A stretch of DNA of 64,000 nt from NCBI GenBank assembly GCA_903901425.1, contig CAIURC010000107.1, forward strand, positions 1 to 64,000, written 5' to 3'. Below the pieces are notes generated by a model. It searched no databases, was not told the DNA's origin, and saw only the letters and a list, made by a program, of their open reading frames with translations. Positions 16,280-25,452 of this stretch are shown here, one piece after another (positions within the stretch are counted from its first letter, which is position 1; each line of letters begins with the position of its first letter). Source of the stretch: an uncultured Spartobacteria bacterium (GTDB lineage Bacteria > Verrucomicrobiota > Verrucomicrobiia > Chthoniobacterales > Chthoniobacteraceae). The position numbers were made by a program, and so were the translations under genes.

Positions 16280-17323
16280 TCACATCACCGGAATTTTCCG
16301 GTGCCACACGCACCGGAACGCGCCCCCGGCCCCATCCGGGTCCCGCAGAAACCGGCTGCGTTCAAGGTCTTCCGAGGCGCTTCGTTTCCAGAATCTTCGC
16401 GGGGAAACCGCCGGCGCATGCGCCTCCAAAAACTCCGTCTGGGTCTGGAAGCCACCGTGCTCCCAACCCAGCCCGGCAGCCCACGCATTGTAATCCGTAA
16501 AATTCACGTCTGCGGTCAGATCCTGCTGACCCACGTTCGCGTACACCTCAGTGCTCCGCTCCTGAAGCAGGTAGGCCCGGACCGTCCCACGGGGACGCCG
16601 CCGGTACAGTGCCGGAAACTCGTCCCCGTAATCCACCGCGAGGACCGAGCCACGGTGCAGAGCCGGAGCCCAGCCCAGCAGCCACTCCCGGGAGGCCCGG
16701 TGCAGCTCACAGCGCTGTCCTTCTGCCGCGCAGAACCTCAGCACCGAGTACGCATCGGCGGGTTCAACGCCAAGGGATTCAAGGAACTCCCTGGGCCGAC
16801 CGGCTCCGTCCCATTCGATCCAGATCTCCTGCCACCGACCCTCCCGCCATTCCACGCGGACCACCGGGAAGGCATCCAGAAGTTCATTGTGGAAGATGAG
16901 CGCTTCCCCGCCACAGGCCAGGAGCGCCTCCTCCATCGTGGTGTGCCATGTCACAGAACCGCCCAGAACCGCCTGCTGGCGTTTCCGCAAAACCGGCGAG
17001 GCTTCCACCAGATGCCAGTTCCACCGGCGCCGCTCCCAGAATCCCAGCTCCCTGCGAACCACCGCCGAGAGCTGACCGCCGCCAGGGCCTGCCTCAATCG
17101 CATTCCGGATTCCAGCATGAAACCGGCTTTCCCTCCGGAGCCATTCGGCGATTGCAACACCGAGATCCGGAGCCAGGGTGGCCGAGGTGGAGAAGTCCCC
17201 GCCGGGACCGACATCCCGGATCCGGCAGGTGTAATAACCGTGGTTCGGGTCGTACAGCGCCCTAGCCATGAACGCCTCAAAGGATTCGACCCGGACACCG
17301 GACTGGCCGGGTGCCTCAGCCAT
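16280..17323 (-). CDS. MidA-family SAM-dependent protein methyltransferase
   Basis: A 347-residue homologue of the MidA/NDUFAF7 family, arginine methyltransferases that act in assembly of respiratory complex I in mitochondria; bacterial substrates are less clear. Visible family features are FMARALYDPNHGYYT near the N-terminus, GDFSTSATLAPDLGVAIA, the SAM site IEAGPGGGQL, and FHNELLDAFPV. The start at 17323 is preferred over the track start at 17449 because the family begins shortly before these motifs. It overlaps the end of the yaeQ-like gene by 8 bases, implying co-transcription. Confidence 0.85.
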   Translation of the reverse strand: MAEAPGQSGVRVESFEAFMARALYDPNHGYYTCRIRDVGPGGDFSTSATLAPDLGVAIAEWLRRESRFHAGIRNAIEAGPGGGQLSAVVRRELGFWERRRWNWHLVEASPVLRKRQQAVLGGSVTWHTTMEEALLACGGEALIFHNELLDAFPVVRVEWREGRWQEIWIEWDGAGRPREFLESLGVEPADAYSVLRFCAAEGQRCELHRASREWLLGWAPALHRGSVLAVDYGDEFPALYRRRPRGTVRAYLLQERSTEVYANVGQQDLTADVNFTDYNAWAAGLGWEHGGFQTQTEFLEAHAPAVSPRRFWKRSASEDLERSRFLRDPDGAGGAFRCVWHRKIPVM

Positions 17324-17861
17324 GGAGCCGGGCAGGCGTGATCTCAATCGAAAGGCGGCCGTTGCCCACATAGAGGGCACCATCCTGCACCGTGACCTGA
17401 AGCACCATGGTCCGCTCAGCCAGAGTCGCGAGGGACTCGACCTGTTCATCGAAAATCCGCCAGGCCTGGACGTTCCGGACCCGCGCCAGTTTTCCCGCCA
17501 AAGCCGCCCACCACGACTCGGGTCCGAACGAGTAGATGGTGACCTGGTCGGCTCGCGCAGCCGCGCGGAGAATCTTGCGTTCGTCCGGCTGGCCCACTTC
17601 GATCCAGTGGGCGATCCGGCCAGTAAGATCGTTCTGAATCAGAGCTGGAAGATCGGGATCCCAAAGGTCCTGCGTCAGTTCCAGCGGGGTGCGGTCCCCC
17701 GGATCCGCCACATGCAGGGCGTAAGCCAGGAGGCGGATCATCATGCGTTCGTCCGTCTCGGACGGATGCCGGGCAAGGACGACCGGGAACGTCTCGTAAA
17801 CATGGCGGTCCATGTCCGAGAGTTCGAGCGTGGCTTTGTAAACGGTGGCTTTGAGGCCCAT
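17316..17861 (-). CDS. yaeQ: YaeQ family protein
   Basis: A 181-residue YaeQ homologue. The start [19 protein letters not shown] is diagnostic, and the motif [11 protein letters not shown] matches the PD-(D/E)XK nuclease-like core known from YaeQ structures. The biochemical role of the family is unresolved. The track extends to 18098; the start at 17861 matches the family length. The gene is divergent from deoD, with the 154-base gap 17862-18015 between them, and is coupled to the MidA gene downstream. Confidence 0.9.
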   Translation of the reverse strand: MGLKATVYKATLELSDMDRHVYETFPVVLARHPSETDERMMIRLLAYALHVADPGDRTPLELTQDLWDPDLPALIQNDLTGRIAHWIEVGQPDERKILRAAARADQVTIYSFGPESWWAALAGKLARVRNVQAWRIFDEQVESLATLAERTMVLQVTVQDGALYVGNGRLSIEITPARLHG

Positions 17862-18015
17862 GACAGGCCCCGCAGGATCGGTTTTTCCCAACCAAACGCA
17901 ACCCCGGATCCACCCGGAAAAACCCGAGCTCCTCCTCCGGGCGGCTGTCGGCCGCCGCGTCCGAAACGCGGTCGTGACGCACTGCCCCATTTGCGCGAGG
18001 ATCTCCGCCGAACTT

Positions 18016-18726
18016 ATGAGCATCCATCTCCACGCCCAGAAAGGCGATGTAGCCGAAACCGTCCTCCTGCCCGGTGACCCGCTGCGAGCCCGGTTCATCG
18101 CAGAGCGCTACCTGGAACGCGTGACATGTTACAACGAGGTCCGCGGGATGCTGGGTTTTACGGGATTTTACAAGGGCCACCGGGTCTCGGTGCAGGGTAC
18201 TGGCATGGGCGTCCCCTCCATCAGCATTTACGCAAGCGAACTCATCACCGAGTTCGGGGCCCGCCAACTCATCCGGGTCGGCACCTGCGGCGGGATGCAA
18301 CCCCATGTCCAGGTCCGCGACCTGGTCCTGGCGCTGACTTCCTCCACCGATTCCAGCCTCAACCGGAACACGTTTGGCGGCGTCGATTTCGCACCCCCGG
18401 CCAGTTACCGGCTCCTGCGTGCAGCCGCAGACTGCGCGGCCCGGCTGAACCTCACCACGCATGTGGGCTCAATTTTCACCTCAGACATTTTTTACCGGGA
18501 AGACCGTTCCCTGACCGATCGCCTGATCCAGCACGGAGTGCTGGCAGTGGAAATGGAGACCTCGGCGCTTTACACGCTCGCGGCACGGCACAACATCGAG
18601 GCGCTGACCGTCCTCACCGTGAGCGACCATCTCATTTCAGGCGAATCCGTTTCCGCGGCGGACCGTCAATCGTCGTTCACGGGAATGATGGAGGTCGCTC
18701 TGGAAACCGCAGTGGGTGAGTCCTAG
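18016..18726 (+). CDS. deoD: Purine-nucleoside phosphorylase
   Basis: A 236-residue hexameric-type (NP-I) purine-nucleoside phosphorylase, which splits purine nucleosides with phosphate in salvage. Diagnostic segments are [43 protein letters not shown] and the catalytic Asp in LTVSDHL. Length and start ([20 protein letters not shown]) match E. coli DeoD. The track start at 17845 lies in the divergent yaeQ gene and is rejected. Its stop shares the palindrome CTAG with the stop of the convergent PhoD-like gene. Confidence 0.95.
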   Translation: MSIHLHAQKGDVAETVLLPGDPLRARFIAERYLERVTCYNEVRGMLGFTGFYKGHRVSVQGTGMGVPSISIYASELITEFGARQLIRVGTCGGMQPHVQVRDLVLALTSSTDSSLNRNTFGGVDFAPPASYRLLRAAADCAARLNLTTHVGSIFTSDIFYREDRSLTDRLIQHGVLAVEMETSALYTLAARHNIEALTVLTVSDHLISGESVSAADRQSSFTGMMEVALETAVGES

Positions 18727-20669
18727 ATCTGCGCCCGGAGCTCACCAGCGTCTGAGGCCGGACGCGGCTCGAGATCAGACCAAGTCTGTGTGTCGGGCCG
18801 ATCGGCCCCGGCCTTGACCGTGTACCGGCCTGGTGCATAGACCCGCGGCTGAAACCGGTCACCCGCAGCGCGGACCGTGTAAAGAATCTCTTGGGTCTCC
18901 TGACGGATCACCTGGACCACGCCGTTTTTCGGGAAGACCACTGTGGGCAGATATCCAACGGGCTTGCGTCCGTCATTGTCCGCCTGAGTGATTGTGATGG
19001 GCCAACCGGGAAACTGACCCTTGTCACCCTCCGCCACCTTGGCAAACCGCGGCCAGCATTCGAACGTGATCTTCCGCGTCTTCTTGTGGAACCGGATGAG
19101 GCCGTATCCGTCAGCACGTTTTTTCTCGTCCTTCATGTCCTCGGGATTGGCATAAGCGTGCATGCTCATCCGGTTGCCCAAGCCATCAAGGAACTCGCCG
19201 GTCCACGGCAACGGACTGCCGGGCACAGTATTCGGCCCGGCCTTTTCGTCTACCGGATGCCACCAGCGACCGTAGATGGTGTTGACCAGAGCTGGGCTGG
19301 TGAAGTTGAAGGGCCCATCGCCAAACTGCTCAATCCCGTGCTGGACCACCACCGCAAGATGCTGGTCCCCGCACAGATGCGGCGCCCACGCTTTCCGGAT
19401 CTCCACCAGCGCGCGGTTCCGCCCCGCCTGTGGCCACCCGTTGCAATCCAGATCGGCAAGGAGCCTCTGGTCATGCCCCCCGTGCATATGCACCGCCCCG
19501 CAAAATGCCGTCGCCGACAGCACGCATTTCATCTCCGCCCCTCGCCCGTAGTCCTGGCCCCAGTCGCGCAGGAACTTTTCCTGACGCTCCCCAAGAAGCT
19601 GCAATCCCGGAAGATCCACGCTTTTTGGGTCGTACGCAGGGTCGTTGATGTGGTCCGGACGCGGCCCCATCTGCGGAATTTTTCCAGCTGGCCCACTCTT
19701 AAATTTGCGGTCCTCAAGGATGGCAAAGTCGATGCCGCCCACGAGCATCCGGGTGAAATACACACCGACATCACGGCTGACCGGCGCGGAGTCCACAGGG
19801 TCGGGCAAATGCCAGCTCTGCTGCCGTTGGACCTGGTTGACATACGCCACCGGGTACCGAAACCCGCCGTCGGCGTCCCCCGGGATGTGCGACTGTGCCC
19901 CGGCCTCTCCCCAGAGATTTCCGTGCCCCACATCGTGATCATCGGGAATGCATACCGTGGGGCGGTCACGGATGATGTCGCGGAACTGGAGCCCGAACTC
20001 GATCCAGCCGGCGGTATGCTCGGTGTGCCGGTAATGCTGGTCGCCTCCAAAGAACAACACGTCAGGATCCTGTGCCCGGAGGTTCTCCACAATCTCCGTG
20101 CGCGGCCCCGTGGTCCGGCTCGAGTTGCAGCTCATGTTCGCCACGACGATCTCCTCCTTCTCCACAGGATCCCGCCGGATCACCCCTTCAAACCGCGCTT
20201 TTGCGCCATGCAACACCCGGTAGCCCACGGTTTTCGAACCGTCCCAGCCTTCTACTCGGAAATGAGCGTCCCAGCCCGGATACAGGACCGGGCTCCTCGC
20301 AATTTCCTGCCATGTTCCGTCACCCCGCTTCACCTCCAGCCGCGCCACCCGTTCCTCGCCGGGTTTGAGCGGAAACAGCTGGGCGCTCATCTTCAAGACC
20401 CCATTCTGCTGCGTGTAATACGCAAAACACACCACCTCGTCCCTCGGCACATCCATGGAAAGAATCTGCGGTTGAGCCCCTTTCGCGGCCTTCTTTGGCT
20501 CTGCGCCCGCCTTCTTCCACCATTCCCCCGTCGTCAGAGACTCCAGTTGGGGAAACTCTGCGGAAAACGGCGCTTCAAACCCAGGTTCGGCAGCCAGAGC
20601 CTGCACCATGCCGCGCCGCCAAAAAAGCAACGGGGCCAGTTTGAGAAGAAATCGACGCGATATGTTCAT
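18723..20669 (-). CDS. PhoD-like phosphatase, Tat-exported
   Basis: A 648-residue metallophosphatase of the PhoD family, acting on phosphomonoesters or diesters outside the cytoplasm. A Tat signal ([16 protein letters not shown]) is followed by metal-binding segments [31 protein letters not shown] and, near residue 430, [10 protein letters not shown]. The start at 20669 is chosen for the twin-arginine signal; the track start at 20717 adds unrelated residues. PhoD enzymes are usually induced by phosphate limitation; a Pho-box-like repeat occurs elsewhere in the window (37351) but I see none here. Confidence 0.88.
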   Translation of the reverse strand: MNISRRFLLKLAPLLFWRRGMVQALAAEPGFEAPFSAEFPQLESLTTGEWWKKAGAEPKKAAKGAQPQILSMDVPRDEVVCFAYYTQQNGVLKMSAQLFPLKPGEERVARLEVKRGDGTWQEIARSPVLYPGWDAHFRVEGWDGSKTVGYRVLHGAKARFEGVIRRDPVEKEEIVVANMSCNSSRTTGPRTEIVENLRAQDPDVLFFGGDQHYRHTEHTAGWIEFGLQFRDIIRDRPTVCIPDDHDVGHGNLWGEAGAQSHIPGDADGGFRYPVAYVNQVQRQQSWHLPDPVDSAPVSRDVGVYFTRMLVGGIDFAILEDRKFKSGPAGKIPQMGPRPDHINDPAYDPKSVDLPGLQLLGERQEKFLRDWGQDYGRGAEMKCVLSATAFCGAVHMHGGHDQRLLADLDCNGWPQAGRNRALVEIRKAWAPHLCGDQHLAVVVQHGIEQFGDGPFNFTSPALVNTIYGRWWHPVDEKAGPNTVPGSPLPWTGEFLDGLGNRMSMHAYANPEDMKDEKKRADGYGLIRFHKKTRKITFECWPRFAKVAEGDKGQFPGWPITITQADNDGRKPVGYLPTVVFPKNGVVQVIRQETQEILYTVRAAGDRFQPRVYAPGRYTVKAGADRPDTQTWSDLEPRPASDAGELRAQI

Positions 20670-22057
20670 GGACGGCAGGGGGGATGGATGAATCCGCCAC
20701 GGCATCCTCCTCCACAATGGGGGGAACAGTCCGGGCCGATCTTCTAAACTCCAGCCACAGCAAATAGTTTCAAAAAAACAGCCGGATTGATCGAATCATT
20801 GGGATCTAACCACCTGCCCGGGGAGCACGGCGCCTCAGAGTCCACGCTGTCTTGAGGCACACCATCCGGAGCCGCACTGGCCCCGTGCAGCGGCCTTGTC
20901 CAGCCATGCGTCCCACGTTGTTCCAACCCAGGAATTGCGCACTGCCCCCCGTGGACCGCTTTACTCCCCAGCGCATCCGCCCCCCGCTTCCCCCAGCAAC
21001 TCCATCACGGGCTCCCGATGGGATTAGAGCCCGCAGCCAGCAGTGGAGCGCCCCGCGCCATTCCGCCCGGAGTATCTCATGTGTCTTGAGATGGAGAGTG
21101 GCATCGTTTAAGGTTTGAAGCGTCCGTTTTTCATGCCGCGCCGCGAGCTTACTCATCCTCATCAAGTGCACGGCTGGCTCCAGATTTGGAGGCAACAATT
21201 GCATCAAACCGCTTCCATGGTTTTGATTGACCCTGCAGCGCTTCTTTGGCCGGCGGGCCAAAAAGGCATCAAATCGGGATTGCCCGAACACATCATGGAT
21301 GCCGACCCGGTGACTAACTCCGACGAACTGGCGTGGCTGTGTTACCAAGCCCTCATCGGTAGCGAGTTCGAACAAAAGCATGGATCGCACGTCCACCTCA
21401 TGCCCTTCTCTGTGCCCACCGAGTTGCCTGCGGGATGGAAAGAGCGGGCCTCCACGGGATCTTCCGCCTCACCGTCACGGCCCCTCATCCAGCGGATCTC
21501 CTCGCCATCCGAAACCCCGCCGGGACAAGCGTCGCGACCGGCAAGCATGCTGCCTCGGCACGCCGACACGGATTGATCTAGCCCCGGAGAGAACGCCTTC
21601 CCACCCATGAACCGCCTTCTGTATCAAGACGAAGCCCGACTTGAGTATGGAAGGCGTTTCTGGCGGGACCCAGAGCGGAACGCGGGCCTGCTTGCCCCCT
21701 GGCTGGATGCGTGCCATCCCCACCGCGATCGTTTTGTTGAGCGCAGGCAACCCTTGGTGGATCGGGCGCTCTCCTACCCTGCCGGAAGCGATGATGCGCT
21801 GGATGCCGCCCCACAATCCGAAGGATTGAACCTTCGCGTGGTGGTGAAAGAAATCCCCCCGTGTTCGGAAGCTTTCGGGCGTAGGCCAGATCCAGTGCAT
21901 TCGTGTCAGACCTTGACTTTGACACGCCCTCCTAATGCGGGTTTATCAATTTTAATCCTGTGAGCCCAAGGTGCCTTAGCCCCTTTCCACAGAAAACTTA
22001 ATAAGTGGACATTCGATTTGAGAAGTTTTTAAGTTTTATTACTTATTTTACAAGCCC
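20670..22057. other. Gene-poor gap containing the transposase relic
   Basis: Between the PhoD-like gene and the caspase gene there is no ORF I would call a gene; the track entries are frames of the relic described at 20750-21930. The last 100 bases (about 21960-22057) are distinctly AT-rich, with runs such as AGTTTTTAAGTTTTATTAC, and probably hold the promoter of the caspase gene. Confidence 0.6.
20750..21930 (-). pseudogene. Decayed IS4-type transposase remnant
   Basis: This 1.2-kb stretch has no intact gene. On the minus strand, segments in different frames follow in order the layout of an IS4-type DDE transposase as I remember it: a degenerate first-Asp block (GLDQSV, then PGGVSDGEEIRW; about 21500-21590), LLFELATDEG with VGIHDVFGQSRFDAF and ARRPKKR (about 21250-21390), KPWKRFDAI in another frame (about 21200), then KLAARHEKRTLQTL and LKTHEILRAEW (about 21070-21160), resembling the family's RRW..ELxLR..K and LRCKTPEMVRKEL blocks. 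Frames shift and stops intervene, so it is dead. Terminal inverted repeats were not found. A profile search could overturn this call. Confidence 0.45.
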
Positions 22058-23659
22058 ATGCACCGCTCCCTTTTGCGCGTCATCACCCTGCTCGGCGTCA
22101 TCTTGCTGATGCCTAAAATTGGCAATGGAGAGCAGGCACCCCCACGCACGGCTCTGGTGATGGGGGTGGGGGATTATGGCGGGGCAAAATTCAAGGGCAG
22201 AACCATCCCAAACCTGCCAGGCATCACCACGGCTGACCTTCCAAGAATGGAGGCCAAGCTGAAGTCGCTAGGTTTCACGGTTGCGGTGGTGAGCAATCCC
22301 ACGCTGAGTCAAGCAAAGGAGGCAGTGGATGCTTTCTCGGCGCGAATCAAGGTCAATCCTGGCGTTTCACTCTTCTACTTCAGCGGCCACGGCGGTGAGT
22401 ATGAGGGAAAAAACTACCTGATCCCTCGCGGCGCAAACATCGGCAGCAAGGCAGACTTGAGCGATGAGGCCCTCAGCGCACAGCGGGTGCTCAACGGCAT
22501 GGAGGAGAGCGGTGCCCGAATAAATCTGGTCTTCTTGGACTGCTGCAGGGAGGATTTGGGGAAAGGCGCGGGCGGGGCGGAAATGGCTCCGCTAAAAGCA
22601 AAGGGAAGTTTCATCGGCTTTGCCACGCGCAGCGGGAACTTTGCCGATACGGGCGAGGACGGCAGTCCATACACGCGATTTTTGCTCAAGCACATGGATA
22701 AACCGGGACTGAGCGTTGCAGATATGTATTCCATGGTGATCGGGGATGTGAAGGAATTCAGCAGGCGGGTGCTGGGGGAGGAACGGCGGCCAGGGTTTTA
22801 CTCGGAACTAGACGCGCCATTTTACTTGGCACCAACTGCAGCCTCTCGATCTTTACCAATGACAAAACCTTTGCTCCCCTTAAAACCGTTGGAATCTGGC
22901 ACGATTTTCAATAGCTTAGGAATGAAGTTTGTTTCCGTACCAAGCACAGACGTACTCATTTGCAGCACCGAGACGCGCGTTCGTGATTACAAAGTCTTCA
23001 TCGCTGAAACCCGATACGACATGAGCGGTTCCGCTCAAACTCTGGCGCAGGATGGCTGGCAACGGCGTGAAGGACAGAACTGGCTGCGGCCGGGTTTCAA
23101 CCAAACAGATGACCATCCGGTCACCTGTGTGAGCTGGGACGATGCGCAGGCATTCTGCAGGTGGCTCAGCCGGAAAGAAGGGCGGAACTATCGGCTGCCT
23201 ACGGACCATGAGTGGAGCCTGGCCGTGGGCATTGGCGACCGTGAATCTTCAACAGAAGCGCCTACCACCAAAGATGAGAAAATCATCGCCTACCCCTGGG
23301 GACGTGGTTTTCCTCCGATGCTCAAGGATGGCAACTATCGCGGCACTGAGAGCCGTCTTGGTGCGGAGCCAAGCAATTGGACAACACTTATTGACGTCAA
23401 TGATGGATTTCCCCGGACTGCTCCGGTGGGAAGCTTCGCGCCTAGTGTCCATGGTCTATACGACCTCGGTGGCAACGTCTGGGAGTGGTGTGCGGATTGG
23501 CATGATCCCGCCGAGCCTATCTGCCGTGTGTTGCGCGGCGGCTCGTGGGCGAGCAGCCAGTCTATCAGCATGCTCTCTTCCATGCGCCTGATTGGTGGGT
23601 CGCCAGAAACACGCCGTAGTGACATCGGTTTCCGTTGCGCGCTGGAGCCAGCCCCCTGA
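22058..23659 (+). CDS. Exported caspase fused to FGE-fold (C-lectin) domain
   Basis: A 533-residue two-domain protein. A signal peptide (MHRSLLRVITLLGVILL) is followed by a peptidase C14/metacaspase domain at about residues 30-245, with the catalytic dyad in YFSGHGGEYEG (His111) and VFLDCCRE (Cys163, second Cys of the pair). Residues about 285-530 form a formylglycine-generating-enzyme/sulfatase-modifying-factor fold: LGMKFVSVPS, DHPVTCVSWDDAQAFCRWL, YRLPTDHEWSLA, GLYDLGGNVWEWCADW, RVLRGGSWASS and IGFRCA. The two active-site cysteines that real FGE carries shortly after GGS are absent, so this is probably a binding module. Base composition is lower in GC than its neighbours. The secreted protein 18 bases downstream is probably its partner. 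Confidence 0.88.
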   Translation: MHRSLLRVITLLGVILLMPKIGNGEQAPPRTALVMGVGDYGGAKFKGRTIPNLPGITTADLPRMEAKLKSLGFTVAVVSNPTLSQAKEAVDAFSARIKVNPGVSLFYFSGHGGEYEGKNYLIPRGANIGSKADLSDEALSAQRVLNGMEESGARINLVFLDCCREDLGKGAGGAEMAPLKAKGSFIGFATRSGNFADTGEDGSPYTRFLLKHMDKPGLSVADMYSMVIGDVKEFSRRVLGEERRPGFYSELDAPFYLAPTAASRSLPMTKPLLPLKPLESGTIFNSLGMKFVSVPSTDVLICSTETRVRDYKVFIAETRYDMSGSAQTLAQDGWQRREGQNWLRPGFNQTDDHPVTCVSWDDAQAFCRWLSRKEGRNYRLPTDHEWSLAVGIGDRESSTEAPTTKDEKIIAYPWGRGFPPMLKDGNYRGTESRLGAEPSNWTTLIDVNDGFPRTAPVGSFAPSVHGLYDLGGNVWEWCADWHDPAEPICRVLRGGSWASSQSISMLSSMRLIGGSPETRRSDIGFRCALEPAP

Positions 23660-23677
23660 AAACGCCCTCTCCTTTTT

Positions 23678-25105
23678 ATGTCCCTGCCATTCACATCGTC
23701 CATCGCTAGCCTGATTGTCGGTCTTGGGTTGTTTTTTTCCAATGCAAGCGCCATCGGAGAGGATCGCACCTACTCTGGCAAAGTTGGCGCACAGGACGCT
23801 ATCTTCACCCTTCGTTGGCAGGACGACAGTGTTGTAACGGGCTCCTATTTTTGCCCATCGGGAAAACGCATCAGCTACGAGCTGCGCGGAGAGAACCAAA
23901 CCGCCGGCCGTTTGAACTTGGATGAATACACCCATGGCCAACTCACCGCCAAAATTGTCCTGCTAAAAGCCGGTGACACGGGCAAGATCACTTGGCAGGG
24001 CATGATATACAATCTCGACGGCCGCAGTCTGCCTGTCTCGTTCACCCGCACCATCTCCATTCCTGTACCAAAAACCTCTGCGGTCTCAGCGAGCAGTCGT
24101 TTATACCTCGCGGTCTGGAACCGCACCCGGTTCACCTGCATGCTAGACTGGAATAAAGATGGCACGGTACGCGGAATTATGAGCGAACCTTCCACGGGCG
24201 AATCCACGCAGATCGAAGGAAAAAATCCAAAGGAAGGCCTCCTCCGTCTGAATTGGCTTCGCAAAGGTGAGCTTGAAAGCTTGGAGCTCAATAAATCTCT
24301 CACCTCCAGAGGAATCGTCTGGCAGGGTGTACTCTCCAGTGGTGAGCCATTCATCTTGGCCCGTTTTCGTAATGGTGGTGCGCCAGCTCAGGCATCCGAA
24401 ACTTACGAACAAGTACGCGTCATTGTGGCACCGCGAACCGACTGGCCTGCCCCGCCATTCCAAGGGAAAAACCTAAGTAACGCGGCATTCAGGGCAGAAC
24501 TCAGAAGGAAAGCAGCTGATGAAACGGACATATATCTGGTCAAAGCGGCGATTGAGTCCGTTTCAAAAACTCATGGTACGCTGCACCTTCACTTCCGCGC
24601 CTTGGCGTTTGATAATGACTATGACAAAATGCACTACATTCCTTCCCTTGAGCATTTCTCATTCAGCGTACCCACCCTTGCTGAACCTGGCTCTTTCAAC
24701 GTCGGAGACCAGTGTTTTGTAAGCGTTGACAAAAAAGGCACTGTTTTTGGAGTTAGCCTTGGGGCCGCTGCCATTACTCATTGGCGAAAACGAGCCGATG
24801 GCTACGTGGAGGTGCTAACAGCCCATAATCGCGGCATGGAGACCGGCACAGCAGTTTCTCGTGAGTATTTACCAGACCGTCTCGATCTGAATGACGGTTC
24901 AGGAGGACAACCTATCCCGCGTGATCTCTATTTCACTCCGAGTTTCGGGTTGGTTCTGCATGTCGAGATGGCAGGTCCTGGCGAGATGGAACTGGAATCC
25001 CTCCCTCCTCAAAAAGGGGACGTAGAAAAGCTTTGGATTTTAGAGGAAAAGCAAGGCGGCAGGCAGGCTATTCCGCTTGCACAGCGCGCTTACGATGCAG
25101 GCTAA
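23678..25105 (+). CDS. Secreted beta-rich protein with internal duplication
   Basis: A 475-residue exported protein (signal peptide up to NASAIGED) that I do not recognise. Two segments of about 90 residues, roughly 31-125 and 135-228, share one pattern: an opening Tyr strand, TLRW or MLDW, DDSVVTGSY or DGTVRGIM, a GENQ or GKNP turn, LNL or LNW, ITWQGMI or IVWQGVL, and a closing VSFTR or ILARF. They look like a duplicated beta-sandwich or lipocalin-like unit. The C-terminal half (about 240-475) is unrelated and ends in a charged tail. The gene follows the caspase gene by 18 bases and shares its low GC; a 60-base sample at 24601 has 24 G/C. Confidence 0.75.
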   Translation: MSLPFTSSIASLIVGLGLFFSNASAIGEDRTYSGKVGAQDAIFTLRWQDDSVVTGSYFCPSGKRISYELRGENQTAGRLNLDEYTHGQLTAKIVLLKAGDTGKITWQGMIYNLDGRSLPVSFTRTISIPVPKTSAVSASSRLYLAVWNRTRFTCMLDWNKDGTVRGIMSEPSTGESTQIEGKNPKEGLLRLNWLRKGELESLELNKSLTSRGIVWQGVLSSGEPFILARFRNGGAPAQASETYEQVRVIVAPRTDWPAPPFQGKNLSNAAFRAELRRKAADETDIYLVKAAIESVSKTHGTLHLHFRALAFDNDYDKMHYIPSLEHFSFSVPTLAEPGSFNVGDQCFVSVDKKGTVFGVSLGAAAITHWRKRADGYVEVLTAHNRGMETGTAVSREYLPDRLDLNDGSGGQPIPRDLYFTPSFGLVLHVEMAGPGEMELESLPPQKGDVEKLWILEEKQGGRQAIPLAQRAYDAG

Positions 25106-25452
25106 GGATTCCCAAACCTTGCCTCCCTCGTGCAAACCCGCCCAGACGAGAAGTGCAAGCAGGCATAGGAGAGTTTGAAACTCCCAGACGGAAGCCAAAC
25201 CGTCGTTCTGCCAGACAATCCCGGCAATCTCCCTCCGCGGCATGGAAAGACACCGTGGAGCGCGACCCTGCTCACCGAATGCCGCGCGGTCCTACTCCGC
25301 ACGAAGTTCGGATTTTTCCGCCAGGTCACCTCCACATTTCTGGCTATCTTTGCCCTAGCGCGTCAGCTTCCGGCAGGACCGCATCCCTCCCACCCGGCGA
25401 TCTCGATCGAGCGCTCGGAAATACTGCCCCCCACCGCTTTTACCGGTCCGGC
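25106..25452. other. Intergenic gap, no gene seen
   Basis: This 347-base gap separates the low-GC pair from the convergent ThuA fusion gene. It contains a perfect 6-1-6 inverted repeat GAGTTTGAAACTC at 25171-25183 but no T-tract, and no ORF with a recognisable product. I searched it for a template-repeat-like copy of the caspase gene's 3' end and saw none. Confidence 0.5.

Noticed and set aside
22058-23659. Possible diversity-generating retroelement target: the C-terminal RVLRGGSW...IGFR segment is the kind of FGE/C-lectin fold used as DGR variable region
   Set aside because: No reverse transcriptase gene and no template-repeat-like copy of the 3' end were seen in the flanking gaps or elsewhere in the window, and the segment is not unusually rich in variable AAC-type codons.
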